A stretch of 64,000 nucleotides of DNA, from contig JAUIRK010000817.1 of NCBI GenBank assembly GCA_030549495.1, forward strand, positions 62,001-126,000, read 5' to 3'. Positions 23,601 to 35,600 of this stretch are shown here, one piece after another. The translations under genes and the position numbers were made by a program. Below the pieces are notes generated by a model. It worked only from the letters and a program-made list of their open reading frames with translations. It was not told where the DNA came from and made no database searches. Position 1 is the first letter of the stretch. Each line of letters opens with the position of its first letter. Source of the DNA: Nectonema munidae. Its lineage: Eukaryota > Nematomorpha > Nectonematoida > Nectonematidae.

Positions 23601-26600
23601 AGAGTCAGGATTTAAAATACCATTCGCAAAAATATGCATAATCCTTTAATCGGTATTAATAAATAAAGACACATTTTGTAGATATTATGGCTTCATCATC
23701 CACATTATGCATGCGATGAAGTATTCATACATTTCTTAACGTGTTCTTTCATTTTCAATTCGTTTCTTCGGTCCTAAGTAAGATTTTTACTTTGCCAAAT
23801 CGTTGTATATTTTGTTCATTTCATTTCTTCTCAAAGGGCCTCTCTACAGAGCTAGGATTCGTACAGAAGTTGGAAAACTCGTGTTTTATTGCAGTACATA
23901 AGATTTTTAAAAGCTTGAACTAGAACGACAAAAAAAATTTATTAGTTGATTTAAATAATTTTGTAAACAAGTGATTAAGTAATTCATATCTATTTTGTAT
24001 ATACAAAAAAAAATTTTTTCTTTTGAAGACATCAAATGGATTTAAATAATATAAATCACCATACTTTAGCTCTTATCATGGGCTGCGAGGTTTGCAACAA
24101 AAAATTGGCTTTGAGTTGCTTTAATTTTTTGATTTTGAATTCGACTTTGAGTTTTTTTTATACAATAAAAATAACCTCTTTTGTGTGGTGTAAATATTTA
24201 TTTTTTTTTTTTTTAATGATAATAAAAAAATGAGTCCTTGGATTTAGATAAGTATTCATCATTATTTTTATTTGGTTGAAGAGTTATTTATTCACGCCCT
24301 TTGCCAGAAATCTCAACGCTAAGCAAAGCTGATTTCAGTAGAGCGGGTGGAGGATGGGTTCCCAATAGAAAAGTCTGAACATTTCTATATCTCAAGAATG
24401 TCAGGAGTGTGTGTGAGTGTAAGCTTTGCAGCCACTTCCCTTCAGCTCTCAAAACACTGGCGTGGTTTTGTTGGAAATGCACTTTTTTTATAACAATTAT
24501 TAACTAGACAAACAACACTCGATTTAGCATACATTAGTGTTTCTTCCTCTACTGACTGACTGAACGGATAAACATCTATTCTCCTTTTCATTTCAGAAAA
24601 TTGTGACAATAATGATAATTCATAATTCGTCTTTTCTTTTTCTCTCCTCTCCCCTCTTTCTTCGCGATGATGATGATGATGATTCAAAGAGTTTGTTGGA
24701 GTTTTATACTCTTTAAAATTTTAAGAGATGTCAATGCATATGTGTGTTATCATAAAGACATACTTATAAAACTTTTGGATAAATTAAAAATTGAAGAATT
24801 CCGAAAAAAACTTTGAGGTATATAGAAAAAAAGAAAAATGTTTGAAAATTGCGGGTGCGAATATTGAAACTTAAATGATGGGCTGATGAGGGGGTAAAAA
24901 ATTTTGCGGTTGCAGGTATCTGATAATCTTTAGAATAAACTAACTTAGAATACTTATTATCAAATCATTTCTCTGAGGCAGACAAAGGAGCAAATTTTAT
25001 GGTATTACCGGCTCCGATCTTCTCTCTATGTTTTTTTAGTTGTCAGAATCGCATCCCTACGGAAGAATAATCTTCCACACCTGGACAGATGGTAAGGATA
25101 GTCACAACGAGGAATCGAACCCAGACCATCTGGATCAATACCCTACGCTCCTACCACCAGTCCATCTGCCGATGTTTGAAAATTACACCGGCTCCAACTT
25201 GTTTAAAATTTTGAGTCTAGCACCGGTTCTATATTTTAATTCTTTATTTTACTTCCTCCTTCACCATCATGGCATTAACACCTTCATCACAGCAATAATT
25301 TTATGTTTGAAGTTGTTAAAAAAATTTTGAATTAACGTATAAAAAAGTTTGCATCTCTTCGCTCCCCATACGTGTTCCGGATCGTGCACTGGCACCTTTT
25401 ACTAGGACCCGGAGTTGGGGTTGAGAGCATTATTTGAACTTGTAGGAATCGAAAAAATTTTGTCGACTCTTGTTAAGGCCAAGCAAAGCAGACGATATCT
25501 AAAAAACGCAGACGATTTATATTCAAAGTCATTGAAAAAAGGCAGACGAAGATGAAATTCCTTATGTTCCAAAATAGGAACATTGGCCGTAAAATGGGTT
25601 AATATGAAAACACAAAACTGATCATAGCACTATCCCTCCTAAAAAATATGAATCGTATTTTAGATTTAGAATCTAATAATGTGTAGTTTTATCCAATGTA
25701 AGGTGTAGTATATGCACGCAAACCAACTTTTTTTATTATAAAAGAAGTCAGATTGGAAAATTAGCAGGGATAACCGTAGTTCTGCTTTTAAAACCTACAC
25801 TTTTTGCAATGGCACAAGTGTCTTGAACCCGTCGTGGGCAGAAAAAGGCCAGTGCTGTAGAAAAGGACATTTCTTCATATTTCTTTGCAGAAAAGTTTTA
25901 TATCTCCTTCACTGCGAGAAACTTTTACAAGCGTGCGTGCATATGTGCATGTCTACATTCCTTTTATCCTCTTTTTTAGTGTGCGCTTTCGCATACGCTT
26001 ATTTGAGCCGGGTTTTTATGTACTTATTTTAAAAATTTGCACCAATTTCCAAAATGTAAGTTAGTAGTATAGCGCTTTTTAAATTTCTTCGTACAATCCC
26101 TAAATTTTTGTGACAATCTTTAATTTGGCGAACTTTATTTTTATTTTTATGGAGAAAAAAAATACAAAGACTAAGTTGTTGTTAGCCCTAGATTATACTA
26201 TATTTATATGAGTATAATCTATCAGTTCAAAACAAGGCATTGTTTAAACTGAGAGAGTATTACCATAAAAGCAAATACTCTCAGGGAAAAGTGTAGAATT
26301 TTGTTACACTTTCGCAGCAGCAGCGATAAACCAGTGTAATAACCACCATAAGGTACTGCTGGCTTTTTGAAGGCTTCTACAAAGACTAAGTCATAAACAA
26401 CACAAGAAAAAATTAATCAGCATAAAAATTGTAATACATTTTGAAAATTTTATTGTGCAAATTATTATCTACACTAAAGATATATTGTATTTGGAAACTT
26501 TTGAAAACTCTAGTGCTTCCATCTTGCTTAGCTTCTCGGACAACAAAGCAAACTTCTTCTCAGCGTTAAGGAGTCGGGAGTCGGTGTAGTCTAAATGTTT

Positions 26601-29600
26601 CAGAGGGATACGCGCTGTAGTTTAATTTTGAAAGCATATAAAATGAGGGATTCTTTTTAAGTCGGAGACATAAGCGAAGAGATGGTGTTGAATGTGTTAA
26701 GCTTTTAAGGATTTGAATAAAGTTTTAAATTTTAAGTGGTTTTTTTTTTAAATAATAATAATTTATTCATTTACACAAGAGCAAAATTACATGAGGAATA
26801 AAGGACTTCATAAATTTATACACACATTCATTTAAATAAGAGAAAAAAAAATGATAAATCTTTAGAAAACTGCAAATTTTCGTCACCAGAATGACGAAAA
26901 AATTTATTCAATGGAGAGTTTGAAGGTTATATATATATTCAATTCACTGAAGATCACTTTAGAGGACTGGAATAAAGTTTTAAATTTTAAATGGTTGTGT
27001 TCTTTTTTCTAGGATTTGGCTTCACAATATCTGGAGGCATTGGAAATGAACACATCGTGAATGATTCAAGTATATACATCACGAAAATCATAGGTGGAGG
27101 CTCTGCAGACTCAAACAAAGAACTGTCTATTGGCGACAAAATACTTAAAGTAAGTGTACGTCTTTCCTCCTCTCCTGCGTATCTCCGATGTTTGCTTAAT
27201 AACCCTTTCATGCACAGCGGGACACCAGTGTCCCATAGAATAAAAATTGCCTGTTTTCAGTGTATAAAAACTCGTTGAAAAAGAAAGGAGGCCATTTGAT
27301 TTTAGAAAACAATTCTCTAAAACAGCTTCTCCCGAATCCCCACTTGATGCTTGTGCCCTCTTCTCACTTCGGAAGTAAGAAGTGGCGTAGCTAGTGAGGG
27401 CGGTTCGCCCTGGCGAGACTTCTTATTTATATTATTAATAAATTGTTAATAGGAGGCACCGGTGACATTGTGGTTAGACTGCAGGGATTTCATTCAAAAG
27501 GTCTCGTTTCGATTCCCCATGTATCGTAAATAGAATTTGTTGTTTTTTAAAATCTGATGCCAACCGGTCAAGAAATGCATCACGGTTCAAATAAAAAGTC
27601 CCAAAAATTTGTGTTTGTGAGGCGTCATGAAAGTTTTTCTATTGTGAATAGTAATATTATTGACTATTGATATTAATAATGAAAAACTTGTGTCTCCTAT
27701 CAACATGTTGATTCTAGAGAAATTCTTGTAAAAACAAAAAAAACAAGATTTCAAGAAAAAAGAGAGATTGAGTATGATGTCGAGAACTATGATTTTGGTT
27801 TAAAAATCAAGGATCTTAGAGTTAGTTACAAACTTGCTAACCTTGATAACTAATTAACTAAATAATTAACCATATTAATTCACTAAGGAACAAAATAACT
27901 GATTTAAAAATAAAGAAAGAACTTTTTATGACTCTGTAAATGTCTTTTTTCCGCCCATCTACAATACCCATATGGATAAATAGTTGAGTATGATGGAGAT
28001 GGATGATGGAGATGGGACTTACTCCCTTGTCATAATCTTCAAATTGAGCTATTTTTTTATTTTGATAAAATTCTCACCCCTTTGAAACCTTGGCATCGAA
28101 GATGTTTGTATTTTAAACATAAGATGTTTCGTACCTAGTTTTGGACGCAAGAGGAATCTGGATTTTGACGAGTCAATGAATTTGATTCAGCTTTCAATCA
28201 ACAGCAAAAAAATTAATTTTTTATCTTTAAAAATTGAAAAATAAAAAAGTACTTGTTCCACAACTTTGTTCTTTCTTTCTGCAATATTTTGTTATTCGAA
28301 TCGTCAAGACGCTAAATTAGATAATTTAATTTTAATCACGAAATAAGAAATGAAAGATTTAAAAGTCATTGTTGGCGCTAGAACCACCAAAATGTCCTTA
28401 TGCCTGAAATGACCAAAACAGTCTTTTTGACTGTTTGATCAAATTGAAAACTTTTAAGTTTTTCCTACTCTGAAATATAGTAGCTTCAACATCACACCTC
28501 TTTTTTTATATATATAAATTTAAAAATGATTTTTCTTAAACTTATCAAAGCATTGTGATGGTTTCGGGGTTGGAGGCGGAGATTTTAAAAAATGCGCGTA
28601 AATTTTGCTTTAACTGGGGGTATGTACATAATTTATTTTGCTTGTCCAGTTTTGCTGATGTAGGTACAAAAATATTGAAATTAGGCACACACACACAAAC
28701 TGAAATACGTAAATCTCAAAAACTGCGGTATAGCCACTTATGGCTTCCCATAAAACGTATGAGATCTTTCTTTAGTTTTCCAAATCAATCAGTTTTTAAA
28801 AAATGAAAATGCTCAAAACATCTTTTACTCTTGTCCTTGATTTATTTATTGGATAAATGTCAAATTGAGATTGTGTGTTGTGTTTAGGTGGACGGCTACA
28901 GCCTGCAAGGTGTCACTCACGACGAAGCAGTCCACATCCTGAAGTCGAGTACGGATACCGTCTCCCTACTCATCCAGAAGCAAAAAGTCTTTCCCCAAAC
29001 ACCCTCCATCAATTCGAGAAACGGTCTTGGAGATAACCTGCCTTCCCCCTCCCAAACGTTGTCTTCTGCCACGCGCAACTTTTTAGAAGTTGCTCCACGC
29101 AATCAACGCGCCGCATCACCGATCCCTCCCGAGCCCTTAGCTCAAAGCAGATACTCTAGAAAGGATAACTTCAGAGCAGAAAACATTCACGCGAATAACG
29201 AAAAATCTTTTCAATTAGACTCCAATCATTTCAACAACGCTGGAACAATTCCGATTTCACAAAATGACATATCATATTCCAAAGCTTTGTCCTCTTCTGA
29301 GTCTACAAATATCAAGAAAGTAAGCAATTTCATTCATTCATTCATTCATTCATTCATTCATTCATTCATTCATTCATTCATTCATTCATTCATTCCTTTC
29401 CAATAGATTTAAAACAACTCTTGACTTTATTTGGAATCCGTTTGAGCCATTCAGCACCCTTCAAAATTCAAGAAGTCACTGTTGTTGTACATAGATTGAC
29501 AATAATAAGTTCCTTCACTTTTAAGGATAATAAAGTATTTTTGTCAAATCAAATAAAACTATAACTTTTTTCAAAGGGCTTCTTTGAAAAAAACGTCGTA

Positions 29601-32600
29601 TAAAATGTTCTTGTTTGTTGAACCATTTTTTGTTTTATTTCTCACACAGGGTAAACTTTGCTTATAAATAATGTAAAGAAACTAAAGTCTTAGAGGCGTT
29701 GTAGTGTGAAATATTTTAAGATGGAAGGTATAACAAAGTTCTTTAATTATTGAAAATTGTACTAGTTTTTATTTTTTTTATTTTTTGTACTCCTTTAATA
29801 TGTTTCTCAGATACTAAAAGTATTTTACATATTCTTGGACGCCTTTCCTTAAATATGTCAATAAATATTAAAATTTTAAAAGAGACTTCAAAAACTTTGA
29901 TTCAAATGTTAAAATTTAATTCAAAAGAAATTTTTTAATCATATGTCTAACAAAAACTATAAAAACTGCACATATGGTAATTTATATTTATTAATAAATT
30001 TACTGGAATTTAAGTTTTGGTGTTTAACGTAATATTCAATTTAATTTATCATTTCTTTTCATTGTACTATTTTTCTTTAACTAAAAATTTAATTTTTATT
30101 TTTTTAAAATTTTTTTTTTATTTTTTTTAAATTTTTTTATTTTTCTTTAACTAAAAATAACTCCGTTTTAGTTATCGTTTCTTTGAATAAAAAACGCCTC
30201 GTTATGGTTTAATTTGGAATTTTTTGGCTTTTTTCTTTATCGTTGCCTTAAAAAAAACTTCGTTACTTTTCGTTATTTTTTTCTAAAAAAAAGATACATA
30301 AAATTGCAGAAAGACAAAATAGAATTGCAAAAGGACAAAATAGAACTAAAAATGGTATATTCATGAGTTAAGACCCACTATCATAAATGTCTGTATCAGA
30401 AGTGAGACACCTTTTTATGTTTAAAGGCCGTTTACAATGTGTTGTTTAGTATGTAAAGGAAAATACTAAAGAAAAATAAATCATTTTTTAACTATAATAC
30501 ATAGATAAAACTTATTTTACTACAATTTATGACTTTTTGTTTTTGTGAGAGAGTCTTTTGATTCCAGTCTCTATTTATATCTTATTTGATTTCCAATTAA
30601 AAGACCGCATTTAAAAACTTTAAAGGCCAATGCAGACTTAAGGCAACAGGTTCCCCACCAGATACCTACTGGATATCGCGCACATCTCTCAAAATTACAA
30701 ATGGAAGTACATCAGCAATCTTGCTGTGAATGAAATTTTCGCATTTTAATTTTTAGACAGAATGGCTCAATAGTAATCACCATGAAAATTCAACGATCAA
30801 CACAACAGCACCTAACAAAAACAACTACAACCCACTTCGCATACCCATTTCATCCAAGAACAGCAATTCCACAACTTTGAAGTCACAAAATGACCGCGTC
30901 TCCAATCCAAAACAAACACAAGGTATGTGTATTTACTTTCAAATTCAATACACCATTTGTTTCTTTTATCGAAGCCAATTTGCTTCCACTATAAACTCAT
31001 AATCCCTTCTCCTTACTGATTGGAGGTGGTGAAATGTTTAAAATATTTTTAGTTTTTTTAATCACGATACTTTTTTTACAATTATTTTAAAAAGTATAAG
31101 ATTTCTTGAACCTCTGGTTTCTTTCTTATTTTTTGTTAAATAAACTTCGTAACTTTTATTATAGGGAGATAATTAAATGATATAAAAAATAATCTATTTT
31201 TCTAAAAATGATCATTTAACAAAAAATTGTTTTTTATCCATGCCTTTTTGATTTCCAAATTCTGAAAATTATGTAAAACAAAATATTTTCATCTTCAAAA
31301 TTTCCTTCCTTTGCGAATTAGATTTAACATTTTTAAAACATACTGGAGAACATAAAAAAAGGATGAAATGATTTTGAGTTATCGATATTCAATCAATATC
31401 ATTTGTATACAAAACGTTAGCATTGCTGAATATTTTGAAATAACTACGTTTATTATGTCGTATTTTATTTTACTTTATATAAAGAGAGAAGTGATACTTC
31501 TGACAGAATGCTTTTTTGTTTCTTTTTTTTCTAAAACGAATGCTTGGAATATTTTTCTATATTTCACTGCTTTAATTTTATTATATTTCTTCAATGCCGA
31601 AAGTGTGTTCTTAATTTTTAAGGTAGACACGTACTTCCAAAAAAATCTAAAAATGGGCCAGTTGTCTTATTTGGTCATATTTTCATCGGACAGCTTTTAG
31701 ATGTCATATTATGTATAGATGATTAGTTTGTGTTATTGATTACTATAATTATTTTGTGTTATTGAATCTATGTTATAAAAATTTCATCATGAAATCAGTG
31801 AACGCTAAAAATCCGTATCCAAAATAGTCGCGCCTACCATTAACCAACTGTAACTTTTCCCAATTTAGGTGGAAAATTCATGAAATTGCAAATAAAGAGG
31901 GGGAAAATATCATATGCAAGTAAAACGAAAAACTTCAACTGCGACGAACAACACGACTTCAAAAATATGTTTTATAATTAAAATTCTAAAAGTTTTGAAC
32001 CCTCACACTCTCTTAATATTTACCAAGACATTTTGCCCTTCTCCCAAATATATTTGTAAGTTTTAGAAAAAATTTTTTTGCATAAAAACAAAATTTTTGA
32101 TTAAAAAACAATAAATACCTAACAAAAATTATTATAGACATTTATTACAATAAAATAAAGCATTTTTATGCTCAGCCTACTTCAGATAACTTATCCATTC
32201 GTTCCTCATCTCTTTCAAAACGTGAAGACTTTTTTTCATGAACAAAGGAGTAAAAGAATATATGAACGCAGAAATATATTCATTACAAATGTTTATGAAA
32301 TTGAAAAAGTGACATCTGTAATAAAAAATCAATTTTTGGAATTCAATCTATATTATAATAACGATGAAATTTAATTCATTGTGATAAAAAAATTGAAGAA
32401 ACTTTTCATGGAGGATACCGTTTTATATAGAAAGTAAGTTGGGTGAAAGTTCACCTAAAGGTAAAAAGTATAATTATCTATTTTATTGATGATATGATAT
32501 TTATTATATATGTAATTCTCAAAATACAGTCAATAAACAAGAAATGGTTGCATTTTTGGTTACATTGTACTGATGTGTTGCACTGTTGTAAGGCATAAAA

Positions 32601-35600
32601 TACGATTTTCTCCAAAAAAAAATTTTGCATGCACACGTACAAAGTTTTAGGAAAAGTTAGTAGACAAATCGATTTCTACGTCAAATGACATTTTTTGGGT
32701 TAAAGGTTGTAGTAATATTTCTATTAGCTTCGATATGATACCAAAGTAATATCTGTAACTACAACGGCCTCACGATTTTCAGCTTTTAGTAAAATGACCC
32801 TTTGAACCAACTTTCGGAGTTTATATCTCGAGAGCCACGTGACTTATGAAGTTGAGATAAGCATTGAAAAATTTGTGTAACGAGTTTTATGAGTATACCA
32901 ATTTTTTAAAAAAAATCACGAATGCTGCGAAATAATTGGCCAAACTTGGTTGAATTGACATGTCATGCCTCTGATATCTTTTTATAAAAAAGGGGTTTAA
33001 ACCTTTCCTTTTTCTCTTAACGGAGGGTGGTTTTTTTTTTTTTTTTTTTTTTTTTGTGTTATCTCTATTTTTATTAACCAATTGCGAAGTCAGAGTCGGG
33101 AGGAGTCGGTGTGTGACTTCGAATATTTTCAAGTGATTGGTGCCGGAGTTGAGTCTGAGACAACATTTTTTAAGTACTATTTAAAAACGATTTTTTTTTA
33201 ATTTTAAATAATGGAAATTTTATTCCATTTTTGCAAGGATATGGAGTTGTCCTTCGTTAGTTGAAGCCGGGAGTAAGAGGTGCGTTAAACTTATTGAAAG
33301 TTGTTGGATTAGGAGACGTAAATTCTGCGTCAACCCCGCATACAATTAGTAACTGGACAATTTAAAATATACGTTTTTCCTAATAGTGGACATTCAGACT
33401 TAACTGAGGAGAGCTTAACTGAGCTTTAACGCGCCTAATTTTATATAGAATGTGCGCATCTGAACGCAATCTTAACAAATTGAAAAAAGTCTTCTTTTCC
33501 AATATTTTTTGTTTGCATTTTATTATCGTGTAAATAATTTCTACCCATCTTTATTATGAATATTGAATTGTCCTTAACACTCTATATTATGAAAATACTG
33601 AACTTTGCAGAGGCGAAGGCAATGGTGTAGATGTCAATTCTCTACACTCGAAAACCTTCTGTCCTAAATTAAATTATAGCGATTATTAAATTGAAAAATA
33701 AAAATAAAATAAAAAATTAAATTTCCTTAATTATATTTTATTTAAAGATAAGGAAAAAAAAGTTTCTTAACAGGGCGTTAAAAAAATTAATTTTTTGCCC
33801 CTAAAAATTTAAAGAATCTGGACTTAGGTATCGCAAGGTCGTAATGAAATTTTACAATGCTATTCCGATTCGGATATTTAAAAAAAGCACGATTCTCACG
33901 TTCCCTGGATTGCGCGATTGACTAGTTAATATATATAAAATTGGATTGAAATAGAAAACAGACGCAATTTTTAAAAATCTCACACCAACCAACCAACTCA
34001 AACAAACCAACCATCTCCAACCAACCAAACAACTCCAACCAACCAAACAACTCCAACCAACCAAACAACTCCAACCAACCAAATATCTCGAACCAACCAA
34101 ATATCTCGAACCAAAACCAACTCTGAGCAACCAAATCGTCCTTTGTAAGAATACCAACTCAAAATAACTAACTGATAACAAAATAAACAAAAAGCAAGTT
34201 TCGGTGGATGTGGATTTTCTTTTATTTCTTCATTTCGTGATAATAATCATCGCTAATATAACATTGAAATTGTAAACATTTGATTGTTATTTCGTCTCAA
34301 GGTTTTGAGAATGGAATGAAGCAAACAAATCAAACGAAACACCCAAACACAAACAATGGCGCAGGCGTCGTCACATCTCTCCACGACGCACTCACAAACA
34401 CTAATTGTTTTGAAGATGTGGATGTTGACGATTACACGAGTGGAACAGAATGTGACGATGAGTGCCTGGAAAATGGCGAAAAAGTGCGAGGAAATGCGAA
34501 CAACAATGGTAAAAAGGATCATCATCATCATCATCAGAATCGTCTTTACCACGGCATCAACAAAGAGACGACGATTTGCAACAGTTCTAGCGGCGGTTGT
34601 GATGTAAATATTCATCAGGGTGAACAAGCTGACAATAACGCTAAAATGAATCAAATTTCTTCCATCCCTCATCCTCCGAAATGTCACGTTTACAATGTGA
34701 GTCGAAGCGATTCCTTTAGGTAAGTTTCCATACATTTTTCCTTTTACCTCTAGTTCATAGCGACAAAGAACCAAAACATCCCATGCTTTACCTGCATAAA
34801 TTACAATAACATTTGGCAATGCTTTACTTTATTGCTACGTCAATCAAAAAATTTTTCAAGTAATTATTTATTGTTTTGGTGTCAATCAAACTATACATTT
34901 TCCAGCGCAGTTTATTTCGTGATTACTAAAGATTCTAAATCCTTTACATAAAACTAGCTCATTAAATTTACAAAGTAAAAAATTTAAATTTTTGATTGAC
35001 GCAGCATTAAAGTAAAAAACATTATCTAAAATTTTTGTAAAATGGAACAAAGAGGATATAATGGATGCATTTTGTGGCAAAGTTTAAAAAACTAATTTTT
35101 AAGATGGGCACATCTTTAGTTATCATCATCAATTTAGTTTTCAACAAAAAAGAACGCTTCATTTAAAGAGAACATTTGCTTGAAGCTGTACTTTTTTGTT
35201 TAATTCTTTTTATTCCAAGCAAATTATCCTTCACGCCTTTACTCAAATTTAGTTGTCATGTTTCAGTTTGGCCAAATTGATCACTGCTTTTCCTTTTTGA
35301 ATTAATTTATAAAGCATATGATTTTCATTTTGTGCTTCCATGACATGACGTGGCCTACTCACGCCCACTATTTCTCAATGATGAATTATAGACTTTTATA
35401 ATAATTATACTTTCAAAAATATCGACTTTTAACTCTTTGAAGAGCGGTGCGATACTGGTGTCCCAAAAATTGAAATCGTCTGCTTTAGATATATAAAATT
35501 GCATTGAAAAAGTAAAGCAGGTCTTCAAAATTCTGGTCCTCAAAGGGTTAAGCTTATAGAAAAGTTAACACGTGCACGACACAAAAAAACTTCCTTAATT

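Noticed and set aside
28555-28806. Open frame in the intron before dlg exon 6
   Set aside because: No similarity to Dlg, wrong position in the domain order, and exons 5 and 6 already join in phase inside PDZ2.
31368-31700. 110-codon Phe/Ile/Tyr-rich frame resembling a membrane protein
   Set aside because: Residue mix is what AT-rich random DNA gives; no splice signals or motif.
33984-34135. CRISPR-like array of short repeats
   Set aside because: Units are contiguous without spacers, in a eukaryotic intron.
33852-34190. Minus-strand open frame with repeated Trp-Leu-Glu-Leu-Phe-Gly
   Set aside because: It is the translation of the 18-bp minisatellite; no start context, domain or conservation.
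34253-34819. 188-codon minus-strand frame
   Set aside because: Shadow of dlg exon 8, which has supporting splice sites, phase and context on the + strand.
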